Source of the DNA: Mycoplasmatota bacterium
GTDB taxonomy: Bacteria; Bacillota_I; Bacilli_A; Izemoplasmatales; Izemoplasmataceae
DNA: 21,773 nucleotides
Assembly: GCA_030636545.1 (NCBI GenBank)
Contig: DAOVWR010000010.1
Span: 1 to 21,773 of the forward strand
Reading direction: 5' to 3'
The first letter of the stretch is position 1. Every line of letters starts with the position of its first letter. Made by a program: the position numbers and the translations under genes. Shown in pieces: positions 1-7,601 of this stretch. A model generated the notes under the pieces. That model did no database searches. It was not told the origin of the DNA and saw only the letters and a program-made list of their open reading frames with translations.

Positions 1-593
1 CCGATATTGGGACTGACCACGCATTGCTTCCTATTGAAGCAATTATGCAAGGTTATGTTTTATCAGCAATTGCGATAGACAATAAAATTGGTCCTTTTGG
101 TATTGCATCTAACAATGTAAAAAATAGTAACTTAGCTGATAAAATCACTGTATTACTTGGTGATGGATTAGATCAATTAGATGATGATGTTGATGTTGTT
201 GTAATTAGTGGTATGGGAGGTGGCTTAATTGCCAATATCCTGAAAAATCATAGTCTTAAGAACGTTAAAAGACTTATTTTACAGCCAAACAATGATGCTG
301 ATATGATTAGGAAGATGCTCAGTACTATTAGTTACCATATTGTTGATGAAGTTATCATTAATGAAAAGAATAAACTTTACGATTTAATTGTTATAGAACC
401 AGGAAAAAAAGAATACACTAGTTTAGAAATAATCTTTGGTCCTCTAAATCTCGTCGAAAAATCATATTTCTTTACAATGAGAATTGATAGTGAATTAAAG
501 AGACTAAATACTTTGTTAAACCAAGTTAGTTCACCAGACAGAAGAATATCGATTCAGGCTCGTATATTGCTTCTAAAGGAGGCTTTAAAATGA
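1..593 (+). CDS. trmK: tRNA (adenine(22)-N(1))-methyltransferase TrmK, 5'-truncated
   Basis: TrmK methylates N1 of A22 in tRNA using S-adenosylmethionine. The window opens inside the gene: the frame is open from base 3 and begins with DIGTDHALLPIEA, the SAM-binding motif I of this Rossmann-fold family (usually D-[VI]-GTDHG-x-LP). Further family signatures are the ISGMGG segment and the LQPN segment that follows. About 20-25 N-terminal residues are missing by comparison with the usual length near 230, so the start lies outside the window; a TTG inside the frame at 24 is not a credible start. The stop TGA (591-593) overlaps the ATG of the next gene as ATGA, so the two are translationally coupled. 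In Bacillus this pair (yqfN-yqfO) lies near dnaG-sigA, so those genes may lie upstream; that is inference. Confidence 0.9.
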   Translation, partial: DIGTDHALLPIEAIMQGYVLSAIAIDNKIGPFGIASNNVKNSNLADKITVLLGDGLDQLDDDVDVVVISGMGGGLIANILKNHSLKNVKRLILQPNNDADMIRKMLSTISYHIVDEVIINEKNKLYDLIVIEPGKKEYTSLEIIFGPLNLVEKSYFFTMRIDSELKRLNTLLNQVSSPDRRISIQARILLLKEALK

Positions 594-1363
594 ATGGAAT
601 GAAAATTAAGGAAATATTTGAAACGTTTTATCCAAGAGATTTAGCGTATGAATGGGATAATGTTGGTCTTCAAATTGGAACATTAAATAAAGAGGTAAAT
701 AAAATTTTACTTTCTTTAGATTTAACTTTAGAAGTAGTTGATGAAGCAATCAGCAACGAAGTAGAACTAATTATTGTTCATCACCCTCTTATTTTCTCTC
801 CAATAAAAAACATTAATACTGACACATATAAAGGTATGCTTATTGAAAAGTTGATTAAAAACGAAATTACACTATATGTAGCTCATACAAATTTTGACAT
901 TAGTAACAAAGGAATGAACCTAATATTAGCTAATATGCTTAATCTAAAAAATCAAAAGATATTAGATTACACAACTGAATCCGAAGGGTTAGGTAGAGTT
1001 GGTGAAGTAGCCGAAATGAGTATGGAAAAAGCGATTAAATTTGTTAAAGAAACATTTAAAGTTGATAATGCAAGATTCATTGGAGACTTAACTGCTAAAG
1101 TTAGTTCTATTGCTATATCGGGCGGAAGTGGCTCTAGTAATATTTACAATGCTAAGAAAATGAATGCTGATTTGTATGTTACTGGAGACTTATCTTATCA
1201 TTATGCCCATGATGTTTTAGCTATTGGGCTTAATGCACTAGATATTGGTCATAATATTGAAAAATTCTTTGTATTTGAGTTAAAAAATGTATTAAAAAAT
1301 GCTGGAGTAACATCCAACATAATTATTAGTAAGATAAATACTAATCCTTACAAATTTGTATAA
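590..1363 (+). CDS. Nif3-like dinuclear metal center protein (DUF34/YqfO family), compact form
   Basis: This is a Nif3/DUF34 family protein, often annotated as GTP cyclohydrolase I type 2-like; its true cellular role is not settled. The metal-binding pattern is complete: HH at residues 64-65 (VHHPLIF), HTNFD at 99-103, and DIGHNIE near 219-224 supplying the late His and Glu. At 257 residues it is the short form, like E. coli YbgI, and lacks the roughly 100-residue PII-like insertion of Bacillus YqfO. The start at 590 is chosen because AAAGGAGG (575-582) lies 7 bases upstream; the in-frame ATG at 599 would be 16 bases away. The gene overlaps the trmK stop and is closed by a hairpin terminator immediately after its TAA. 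Confidence 0.9.
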   Translation: MNGMKIKEIFETFYPRDLAYEWDNVGLQIGTLNKEVNKILLSLDLTLEVVDEAISNEVELIIVHHPLIFSPIKNINTDTYKGMLIEKLIKNEITLYVAHTNFDISNKGMNLILANMLNLKNQKILDYTTESEGLGRVGEVAEMSMEKAIKFVKETFKVDNARFIGDLTAKVSSIAISGGSGSSNIYNAKKMNADLYVTGDLSYHYAHDVLAIGLNALDIGHNIEKFFVFELKNVLKNAGVTSNIIISKINTNPYKFV

Positions 1364-1389
1364 AAAAAAGAGTTTTAAACTCTTTTTTT
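1363..1389. terminator. Bidirectional intrinsic terminator between nif3-like gene and ferredoxin gene
   Basis: The arm AAAAAAAGAG (1363-1372) is the exact reverse complement of CTCTTTTTTT (1380-1389), with TTTTAAA between. Each strand therefore has a short hairpin followed by a T run. It overlaps the stop codons of both convergent genes (TAA at 1361-1363 on +, TAA at 1388-1390 on -). The stem has few G-C pairs, so its strength is uncertain. Confidence 0.7.
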
Positions 1390-1555
1390 AAACTTCGAAT
1401 ATAGCTTCAACTGGGCAAACAGGTTCACATGCTCCACAATCAATACAAGCATCTTCATCTATTACAAAGATATCTCCTTCAGAAATACAATCGACTGGGC
1501 ATTCTGCAACACATGCTGCACATGCAATACAATCTTCATTAATTCTTCTTGGCAT
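1388..1555 (-). CDS. 2[4Fe-4S] bacterial-type ferredoxin
   Basis: A 55-residue electron carrier reads MPRRINEDCIACAACV at its N-terminus. It holds two CxxCxxCxxxCP cluster motifs: C9/C12/C15/C19 and C37/C40/C43/C47, each with the following proline. That is the full ligand set for two [4Fe-4S] clusters, and the length is typical for clostridial-type ferredoxins. A ninth cysteine (C23, in CPVDC) is not one of these ligands; the same CPVDC pattern occurs in 7Fe ferredoxins. The start is supported by an excellent AGGAGG ribosome-binding site (complement of 1564-1570), 8 bases upstream. The gene is monocistronic, with its own promoter, and converges on the Nif3-like gene. Its redox partner cannot be deduced from the window. 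Confidence 0.95.
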   Translation of the reverse strand: MPRRINEDCIACAACVAECPVDCISEGDIFVIDEDACIDCGACEPVCPVEAIFEV

Positions 1556-1596
1556 ACTATAGTACCTCCTTCTTGCGAACTTTTAATCTCAAATAC

Positions 1597-1625
1597 ATTT
1601 TAAAGGAAAATTGCCGAAAAGTAAA
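1597..1625 (-). promoter_or_regulatory. Sigma-A-type promoter for the ferredoxin gene
   Basis: On the - strand, TTTACT (complement of 1620-1625) is followed after exactly 17 bases by TAAAAT (complement of 1597-1602). This matches 4/6 and 5/6 of the housekeeping consensus. It lies about 40 bases upstream of the ferredoxin start codon. Confidence 0.55.
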
Positions 1626-1681
1626 TAAATATTTACAAATTTTAACAATATTTATAATTAAAGAGAAAATAAATAATTATC

Positions 1682-1710
1682 TTGTTTTTATAGTTATATT
1701 CTTGTAAAAT
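1682..1710 (+). promoter_or_regulatory. Sigma-A-type promoter for yneF
   Basis: TTGTTT (1682-1687), a 17-base spacer and TAAAAT (1705-1710) lie just before the AAGGAG ribosome-binding site (1727-1732) of yneF. A second, weaker candidate is TTTACA (1632-1637) with TATAAT (1653-1658), but its spacer is only 15 bases. Confidence 0.5.
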
Positions 1711-1739
1711 TAAAAAGAGATAAATTAAGGAGTGATAGT

Positions 1740-1955
1740 ATGGAAACATGGTTAATTATAGTATTGATCGTTGGAGCACTATTAGTCGGAGCAATTATAG
1801 GATTCTTTTTATCACAAAGATATTTTAAGAAATACCTAAGAGAAAATCCTCCGGTAAATGAAAATATGATCAGAGCAATGATGATGCAAATGGGAAGAAA
1901 GCCTTCTGAAAAACAAGTTAGACAAGTTATGGCATCTATGGATCAAGCAAAATAA
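1740..1955 (+). CDS. yneF: UPF0154 family membrane protein YneF
   Basis: A 71-residue protein with one N-terminal membrane segment (about residues 4-24, very hydrophobic, WLIIVLIVGALLVGAIIGFF) and a short cytoplasmic tail. The tail carries the hallmark UPF0154 pattern: NPP near 36-38, the methionine-rich MMMQMGRKPSEKQ stretch and a final MASM. Length and motif order match Bacillus subtilis YneF (72 residues). The molecular function is unknown; the family is widespread in Firmicutes and Mollicutes. The ATG is preceded by AAGGAG with 7-base spacing. The gene is a single transcription unit with its own promoter and a strong terminator. Confidence 0.93.
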   Translation: METWLIIVLIVGALLVGAIIGFFLSQRYFKKYLRENPPVNENMIRAMMMQMGRKPSEKQVRQVMASMDQAK

Positions 1956-1960
1956 AAATT

Positions 1961-1985
1961 AACTCTCCGAATGGAGAGTTTTTTA
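1961..1985 (+). terminator. Intrinsic terminator after yneF
   Basis: A perfect 8-bp stem AACTCTCC / GGAGAGTT (1961-1968 with 1973-1980), a GAAT loop and a T run (1979-1984), five bases after the yneF stop codon. This is a canonical Rho-independent terminator. Confidence 0.93.
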
Positions 1986-1995
1986 TTTACAGTAA

Positions 1996-2221
1996 TCGGT
2001 CATTGATTTTACGAGAGTAGATAACGTAATTATATTTTAAAAAATATAAAGATCTTAGAGCTGCCACAAATGCTGAATTATATTTCTCCTCTACAACAAA
2101 ATACAATAAAGGCATAATAAAAGGCTTACTAGTACACGCGAACAAGGTCGATGAAATAGAAACAATAACATCTCATTATTTCTATAAATATTATTTTAAT
2201 TTAAGTGGTCAATATATTTAG
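1996..2221 (+). pseudogene. Possible frameshifted coding relic in the yneF-plsY gap
   Basis: The 320-base gap between the yneF and plsY stop codons holds no intact gene. One frame is open from 2030 to a TAG at 2219-2221, about 63 codons. It reads like real protein (for example DLRAATNAELYFSSTTKYNK, then GIIKGLLVHANKVDEIETIT) but has no ATG, GTG or TTG start in frame. Just upstream another frame, open 1996-2037, encodes VIDFTRVDNVIIF. It would join this one if a single base change in the A/T run at 2034-2044 were undone. I do not recognise the family. A chance open frame in AT-rich DNA cannot be excluded; the rest of the gap shows only short repeats. Confidence 0.35.
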
Positions 2222-2265
2222 AAATTGAAATATATCAAATTCATCGGTCAATAATTTTTATAATA

Positions 2266-2291
2266 AAAAAAGAAGCTATTGCTTCTTTTTA
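2266..2291 (-). terminator. Intrinsic terminator of plsY overlapping its stop codon
   Basis: The arms AAAAAGAAGC (2267-2276) and GCTTCTTTTT (2281-2290) pair around a four-base loop. On the - strand the T run follows the stem. The last plsY codons (Lys-Lys-Lys-Gln) and its TAG stop (2276-2278) are part of the hairpin, so coding and termination signals share bases. The symmetry could also stop + strand transcripts. Confidence 0.75.
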
Positions 2292-2890
2292 TTTAACCAT
2301 GAAATCTGTGGCTCTACTTTATTAATTATATTTTTATAATTACTTCTATGTCTAAAAATTATCAATATTGCTGTCAAGGATGTGTAGATTAGCATGTCAT
2401 AATCTTTAATGATTAAGGAAATTATTACAAGACCAAGACCGAAAAAAGTCGATCCTAAACTAACATATTTAGTAAATTTTAACCCGGCGAAGAAAAATAC
2501 TCCAGCTCCAAGTGTAACTAATGGATTAAAAGCAGCATATGCACCAGCACTAGTTCCAACTGCTTTTCCACCTTTGAATTTTATAAATACTGAATATGAA
2601 TGTCCAAATGCAGATGCAAATCCATAAGCAAGTGGATGTAATAGATTTTCAACATTTCCAAGAATACCAAATTTCATAAGCAATATTATTATTGCACCTT
2701 TAGATACATCTCCAATGATTACAAATGCACCTACTTTAAGTCCTAAAAATCTTAAAGAATTGGTTCCACCAGGGTTACCACTACCGTGTTCTCTAACGTC
2801 AATACCCTTCATTTTTTTTCCGATTATAATCGAAAAAGGAATTGCTCCAATTAAATATGCAATTAATAAAAGTCCATACGATAATACCAT
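2276..2890 (-). CDS. plsY: Glycerol-3-phosphate acyltransferase PlsY
   Basis: PlsY transfers the acyl group from acyl-phosphate (made by PlsX) to glycerol-3-phosphate, the first committed step of phospholipid synthesis at the membrane. The protein is 204 residues with about five hydrophobic segments, as usual. All three conserved loops are present: GSGNPGGTN (36-44), FKGGKAVGTS (105-114) with the preceding GHS, and FRHRSNYKN (179-187). I chose the ATG at 2890 because AGAGGTGG stands about 8 bases before it; a longer in-frame TTG at 2920 would place the ribosome-binding site inside the coding region. The gene is divergent from parE, the same arrangement as in Bacillus. No plsX is in the window. 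Confidence 0.95.
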   Translation of the reverse strand: MVLSYGLLLIAYLIGAIPFSIIIGKKMKGIDVREHGSGNPGGTNSLRFLGLKVGAFVIIGDVSKGAIIILLMKFGILGNVENLLHPLAYGFASAFGHSYSVFIKFKGGKAVGTSAGAYAAFNPLVTLGAGVFFFAGLKFTKYVSLGSTFFGLGLVIISLIIKDYDMLIYTSLTAILIIFRHRSNYKNIINKVEPQISWLNKKKQ

Positions 2891-2922
2891 AAAAATCCAC
2901 CTCTGTTTCGTATTTCTCAAGT

Positions 2923-2951
2923 ATTATAACATAATAAAAAAAAAATATCAC
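2923..2951 (-). promoter_or_regulatory. Promoter for plsY (extended -10)
   Basis: On the - strand a perfect TATAAT (complement of 2923-2928) is preceded by TG one base upstream, giving TGTTATAAT, an extended -10. A GTGATA hexamer, 4/6 to the -35 consensus, lies 17 bases further up (complement of 2946-2951). Confidence 0.65.
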
Positions 2952-2980
2952 TATTAAAATAGTTTTCATTTTGATATAAT
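2952..2980 (+). promoter_or_regulatory. Promoter for parE-parC (extended -10)
   Basis: TGATATAAT (2972-2980) is an extended -10 with a perfect TATAAT. The -35 position (2952-2957, TATTAA) matches poorly, consistent with extended -10 dependence. The plsY promoter lies directly next to it on the other strand; an imperfect dyad CTATT-AA-AATAG (2951-2962) sits between the two -10 boxes. Confidence 0.65.
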
Positions 2981-3017
2981 AGATAAAGTAGTTAGTAGAA
3001 TAGGATGTGAATATGAG

Positions 3018-4949
3018 ATGGAAAACAACTTAAATAATTATAATGCTGAGTCGATTCAGATTCTTGAAGAACTAGAAGCGGTAAGAAAAAGACCAGGTAT
3101 GTATGTTGGTAGTACAGACTCTAGAGGGCTTCACCACTTAGTTTGGGAAATTGTAGATAATGCAATTGATGAAGTTCTTGCAGGTTTTGGAGATGAAATA
3201 TCTGTTACTATCAAGGAAGATAATAGTGTTGTTGTTACTGACAACGGTCGGGGTGTTCCAGTCGATTTACATAAGAGTGGAAAAAGTGCTTTAGAGATTA
3301 TTTATACAAAATTACATGCCGGAGCAAAATTCGGACAAGCTGGTGGATACAAAGTTTCTGGAGGATTACATGGTGTGGGAGCAAGCGTTGTTAATGCACT
3401 AAGTGAGTTTGTAGATGTTACTGTTTACCGAGATAAGAAAATTTACAATATGAGATTCTCAAATGGGGGACAAACTGTTTCTCAACTTAAATTAGTAGGT
3501 GAATCAAAAAGTAATGGAACATCTGTCTGGTTTAAACCAGATTCAGAAATTTTTACATCAACAGTCTTCAATTATCAAACAATTGTTGAGCGCTTGAGAG
3601 AAAGTGCCTTTTTGCTTAAGGGATTAAAAATTATATTAATAGATGAGAGATCAAAAAATCAAAAAGAATTTTTCTATGAAGATGGAATCATTTCCTATAT
3701 AGATTTTATTAATAAAACAAAGAAACCAATTCATGAACCAAAATTTTTAGAAGGTATAGCCTTGGACATTGAAGTAGAAGTTGCTTTCCAATTTACTAAA
3801 TCATATACAGATCAACTAATATCTTTTGTTAATAATGTACGTACAAAAGATGGAGGAAATCATGAGACAGGATACAAATCTGCCTTAACTAAACTGTTTA
3901 ACGAGTATGGCCAAAAAGTTGGATTACTAAAAAATGGTAAAAAATTAGAAGGTGCTGACATTAGGGAAGGACTTACAACTATCCTTTCTGTAAGAATACC
4001 TGAAAACCTACTACAATTTGAAGGACAAACAAAGAATAAGTTAGGAACACCTGATGCTAGAACTGCTGTTGAACAAGTAGTCTCAGAAAAAATGACTTAT
4101 TTCTTCGAAGAAAATAATAATTTAACATATACATTAATTGAGAAAGCTTTACGAGCACAAACAGTAAGAGATGCAGCTAGAAAAGCTCGAGAAGAGGCTC
4201 GTTTAGAAAAAAGAAAGAGTAAAATTGAAACTAACCTTTCAGGAAAACTTTCACCTGCACAAACAAAGAATCCGGCTAAGAATGAATTATACTTAGTCGA
4301 AGGTGATAGTGCTGGTGGAAGTGCTAAACAAGGCCGAGATAGAAGATTCCAAGCAATCCTTCCCTTACGGGGTAAAGTTATAAATACTGAAAAAGCAAAG
4401 ATTGAAGATGTACTGAAAAACGAGGAAGTAAATACAATTATTCATACAATAGGAGCAGGTCTAGGACCTGATTTTGATATTAATAAGTGTAACTACGCAA
4501 AGGTTATTATAATGACAGATGCCGATACAGATGGTGCACATATTCAAGTATTGCTTTTAACTTTCTTCTTTAGATATATGCGAGAATTAGTAGAAGCTGG
4601 TAAAGTATATATTGCCTTACCACCACTTTATAAAGTTACTCACAAGGTAAAAGGGAAAAACGTATTTACATATGCTTGGAATGATGAAAAATTACAAGAA
4701 ATCACTAATGGACATAAAAATACAACTATTCAAAGATTCAAAGGTTTAGGTGAAATGAATGCAACTCAACTATGGGATACAACTATGGATCCCGCAACTA
4801 GAACCTTAATTCAAGTCAATATTGATGACTTAGCTGATGCAGATCAAAGAATCACTATACTAATGGGAGACAAAGTTGAACCAAGACGAGATTGGATTGA
4901 ATCCAATGTCGAATTTGGTAGTGAAGATGACTTTGTAATAGGTGATTAA
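3018..4949 (+). CDS. parE: DNA topoisomerase IV subunit B (ParE)
   Basis: ATPase subunit of topoisomerase IV, which decatenates daughter chromosomes with ParC. The 643 residues have the normal family length. The GHKL ATPase signatures are EIVDNAIDE (44-52; Glu44, Asn48), TDNGRG (74-79) and GGLHGVG (115-121). The TOPRIM domain has the EGDSAGGSAKQGRDR signature starting at Glu428, and Asp501/Asp503/Asp505 in TDADTDG. QRFKGLGEMN and the PRRDWIE tail follow. The KGKNVFTYAW stretch before the KGLGEMN box favours ParE over GyrB, as do the partner gene and the plsY neighbour. An AGGATGTGA ribosome-binding site (3002-3010) is 7 bases from the ATG; an out-of-frame ATG at 3013 opens only six codons. 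The parC start follows one base after the stop. Confidence 0.95.
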   Translation: MENNLNNYNAESIQILEELEAVRKRPGMYVGSTDSRGLHHLVWEIVDNAIDEVLAGFGDEISVTIKEDNSVVVTDNGRGVPVDLHKSGKSALEIIYTKLHAGAKFGQAGGYKVSGGLHGVGASVVNALSEFVDVTVYRDKKIYNMRFSNGGQTVSQLKLVGESKSNGTSVWFKPDSEIFTSTVFNYQTIVERLRESAFLLKGLKIILIDERSKNQKEFFYEDGIISYIDFINKTKKPIHEPKFLEGIALDIEVEVAFQFTKSYTDQLISFVNNVRTKDGGNHETGYKSALTKLFNEYGQKVGLLKNGKKLEGADIREGLTTILSVRIPENLLQFEGQTKNKLGTPDARTAVEQVVSEKMTYFFEENNNLTYTLIEKALRAQTVRDAARKAREEARLEKRKSKIETNLSGKLSPAQTKNPAKNELYLVEGDSAGGSAKQGRDRRFQAILPLRGKVINTEKAKIEDVLKNEEVNTIIHTIGAGLGPDFDINKCNYAKVIIMTDADTDGAHIQVLLLTFFFRYMRELVEAGKVYIALPPLYKVTHKVKGKNVFTYAWNDEKLQEITNGHKNTTIQRFKGLGEMNATQLWDTTMDPATRTLIQVNIDDLADADQRITILMGDKVEPRRDWIESNVEFGSEDDFVIGD

Positions 4950-4950
4950 G

Positions 4951-7464
4951 ATGAAAAGAAAAGTTATTGAAGAAATAAACACTTTTGTTGATGAAAAAAT
5001 CATCAAAGAAAACTTAGAAGATATTGTTGGTGAAAGATTTGGTCGTTATTCTAAATATATTATTCAAGATCGAGCTTTACCCGATGTACGTGATGGATTA
5101 AAACCTGTTCAAAGAAGAATATTATTCTCAATGTATAAATTGGGAATGTTTAGTGATAAACCATATAAGAAATGTGCTAGAATTGTTGGAGACGTTATAG
5201 GTAAGTATCATCCACATGGAGATACTTCAGTTTATGATGCCATGGTTAGATTATCTCAACCATGGAAAATTAGAAATCTACTTATTGATATGCATGGTAA
5301 TAATGGTTCAATAGATGGCGATAGCGCTGCAGCCATGCGATATACTGAAGCAAGAATGAGCCTGTCAAGTGAAATATTATTAAGAGATATTGATAAAAGA
5401 ACTGTTGTATTTATTCCAAATTTTGATGATGAAGAATATGAGCCAATTGTTTTACCTGCAAGATATCCTAATCTTTTAGTAAATGGATCAACTGGTATTT
5501 CTGCGGGGTACGCAACTGACATTCCTCCACATAATTTAAGAGAAATTATTAAGGCAGTTATTAAAAGAATTGATACTCCTGATATGACTATCGATGACAT
5601 TTTAAAAATTGTAAAAGGTCCGGATTTCCCAACTGGTGCTATTGTACAAGGTAAAGATCAAATCAGACAAGCTTTTGAAACTGGGCGCGGAAGAGTAATA
5701 ATGAAATCCAAATCAGTAATAGAAAATCAACAAATTATTATTACTGAAATCCCATATGAAGTAAATAAGGCAACATTAGTGAGAAAAATGGACGATATTA
5801 GAATCAAAAAGGGAATTGACGGAATTGCTGAGGTTCGCGATGAATCAGATCGTGAAGGATTACGTATTGTAATTGATATTAAAAAGAATTTTAATCCGCA
5901 ATTTATCCTTAACTTCCTACATAAGAAAACAGATCTATCTAAATCATATAACTATAATATGGTTTCTATTAATAATAAACGTCCAATGCTAATGGGAATT
6001 CTTCCTATGATTGATGCATACATTCTTCATCAAAAAGAAGTTATAACTAACAGATCAAATTATGAGTTAAGAAGAGCTCAAAAAAGATCTCATATAGTTG
6101 AAGGTATTATTAAAATGATGGACATCTTAGATGAAGTTATCGCTTTAATAAGAGCTTCTAAGAATAAAAGAGATGCAAAAAACAGATTGATGAAGAAATA
6201 TAAATTTACCGAAGAACAGTCTGAAGCAATTGTTACACTACAACTTTATCGTCTATCTAGTACAGACATAAAAGCACTAGAAAAAGAACATAATAAATTA
6301 GAACTTCAAATTGAAAAACTAAGTTTGATATTACATACTGAAGAAGAACTTCAAAATGTAATCAAAACAGAATTAAAGTCAATTAGTAGAACCTTATCAA
6401 CTCCAAGAAAATCGGAAATCGAAGAAGAAATTGAAAGAATAACAATTACAGAAGAAGAATTAGTAGTTGCAGAACAAGCAGTAATTGGAATTAGCCGAGA
6501 AGGTTACGTTAAAAGATCATCAGTAAAATCATTCAAGGCTACTGACAAACCAAATATTAAAGAAAACGACTCAATGTTATTTGTAAGTGAAGTATCAACA
6601 GTCGATACAATTTTATTATTTACTAATAAAGGAAACTATGTATATTTACCTGTATATAAAGTTTCAAATTCGAAATGGAAAGACCTAGGAACGCATATCA
6701 ATAATATTGTTCAGCTAGAAGAAAATGAAAAAATAACTAAAATTGTTCATGTTGATGACTTTAAAGCAAACAAGCATCTTGTATTTATTACAAGAAACAA
6801 TTTGATTAAACTTACAAAACTAGAAGATTTTAATGTTTCTAGATATTCTAAAACAATCAAGGCAATCAGCTTGAATAAAGGCGATTCTCTGGTAAAAGTT
6901 GATGTAACTGACTCGTTAGATAATGATTTGTTAATCGTAACTAGAAAAGGACTTGCCCTAAAATTTAGTTTAAGTGAAATTTCTGTTACTTCTACAACAG
7001 CAAAAGGTGTTAAAGGATTGAATTTATCCCCTAGACAAAAATTAGCAACTGGACTTGTCTTAAAAGAACATAATGATTTATTAATCTTGACTCATAGAGG
7101 TACTATAAAGAGATTAAGTTTAGAAGATATTCCTAAGAAGAGACGTACTAATAAAGGTGTTAAACTTTATAAAGAAGTTAAATCAAATCCATATTTAGTA
7201 ATAGATCTATGCTTAATGAACGCAACGCAATATAAAAATAGAGCGAAGATTTCAGTTAATACTGATAAAATGTTAGTTGTGCTGCGAGCATTTGATATTA
7301 AAACTGATAAAACAGTTACTGGAAAAGCATACATTAAACCTAAACAAGGAAAACCAATATTTATGAATATTGAGGAATTGGAAATTGATTCAACGATTCC
7401 TAACCTAAATGACTATGTCATTGAGAGAAATATTAATCTTGTTCAACAACAATTATTCGAATAA
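4951..7464 (+). CDS. parC: DNA topoisomerase IV subunit A (ParC)
   Basis: DNA-cleaving and religating subunit of topoisomerase IV. The 837 residues hold the winged-helix/tower breakage-reunion core, then a C-terminal beta-pinwheel with degenerate repeats from about residue 510. The catalytic tyrosine is Tyr131, preceded by Arg130 in AAAMRYTEAR. The quinolone-resistance region reads YHPHGDTSVYDAM, with Ser93 and Asp96 at the key positions, a wild-type-like pattern. The GyrA-box (QRRGGRG) is absent, and the HGNNGSIDGD segment is characteristic of ParC. The ATG at 4951 follows AGGTGA (4940-4945) by five bases; the longer GTG at 4942 would put that site inside the gene. It forms an operon with parE and is closed by a strong terminator. 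Confidence 0.95.
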   Translation: MKRKVIEEINTFVDEKIIKENLEDIVGERFGRYSKYIIQDRALPDVRDGLKPVQRRILFSMYKLGMFSDKPYKKCARIVGDVIGKYHPHGDTSVYDAMVRLSQPWKIRNLLIDMHGNNGSIDGDSAAAMRYTEARMSLSSEILLRDIDKRTVVFIPNFDDEEYEPIVLPARYPNLLVNGSTGISAGYATDIPPHNLREIIKAVIKRIDTPDMTIDDILKIVKGPDFPTGAIVQGKDQIRQAFETGRGRVIMKSKSVIENQQIIITEIPYEVNKATLVRKMDDIRIKKGIDGIAEVRDESDREGLRIVIDIKKNFNPQFILNFLHKKTDLSKSYNYNMVSINNKRPMLMGILPMIDAYILHQKEVITNRSNYELRRAQKRSHIVEGIIKMMDILDEVIALIRASKNKRDAKNRLMKKYKFTEEQSEAIVTLQLYRLSSTDIKALEKEHNKLELQIEKLSLILHTEEELQNVIKTELKSISRTLSTPRKSEIEEEIERITITEEELVVAEQAVIGISREGYVKRSSVKSFKATDKPNIKENDSMLFVSEVSTVDTILLFTNKGNYVYLPVYKVSNSKWKDLGTHINNIVQLEENEKITKIVHVDDFKANKHLVFITRNNLIKLTKLEDFNVSRYSKTIKAISLNKGDSLVKVDVTDSLDNDLLIVTRKGLALKFSLSEISVTSTTAKGVKGLNLSPRQKLATGLVLKEHNDLLILTHRGTIKRLSLEDIPKKRRTNKGVKLYKEVKSNPYLVIDLCLMNATQYKNRAKISVNTDKMLVVLRAFDIKTDKTVTGKAYIKPKQGKPIFMNIEELEIDSTIPNLNDYVIERNINLVQQQLFE

Positions 7465-7487
7465 AAAGTAGCGAAAGCTACTTTTTA
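7463..7487 (+). terminator. Intrinsic terminator after parC
   Basis: A perfect 10-bp inverted repeat AAAAAGTAGC / GCTACTTTTT (7463-7472 with 7477-7486) closes on a GAAA tetraloop and ends in five Ts. It overlaps the parC stop codon by two bases. It separates the topoisomerase operon from the Fic-like gene. Confidence 0.93.
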
Positions 7488-7539
7488 TATTAAATATATT
7501 CAAAAATATGCAAAATGACTATAATAATGCGATAAAGAT

Positions 7540-7568
7540 TTGGAAAAACACCATAAATATAGTAAAAT
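7540..7568 (+). promoter_or_regulatory. Putative promoter for the Fic-like gene-nadC-argS-recJ run
   Basis: TTGGAA (7540-7545), a 17-base spacer and TAAAAT (7563-7568) match 4/6 and 5/6 of the housekeeping consensus. A short dyad, GTAA-ATG-TTAC (7575-7585), falls at the expected transcription start and could be an operator, but it is small. No other convincing promoter or terminator is seen before recJ ends, so the four genes are probably co-transcribed. Confidence 0.5.
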
Positions 7569-7601
7569 AGAACTGTAAATGTTACGTTTGAGGTGGTTAA
7601 T

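Noticed and set aside
2891..2920. Longer plsY start at TTG 2920
   Set aside because: It would place AGAGGTGG inside the coding region and add ten polar residues before the first membrane segment; the ATG at 2890 fits better.
2409..2957. Two + strand open frames (2409-2627 and 2715-2957) antisense to plsY and its promoter
   Set aside because: They are complements of the well-supported plsY frame, with no ribosome-binding site and proline-rich, low-complexity products.
3013..3033. Six-codon reading frame starting at ATG 3013, overlapping the parE start
   Set aside because: It is only two bases from the end of the ribosome-binding site and too short to mean more than chance.
5256..5600. 114-codon - strand open frame within parC
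   Set aside because: It is a shadow of the conserved ParC core, with no start signal and no recognisable protein.
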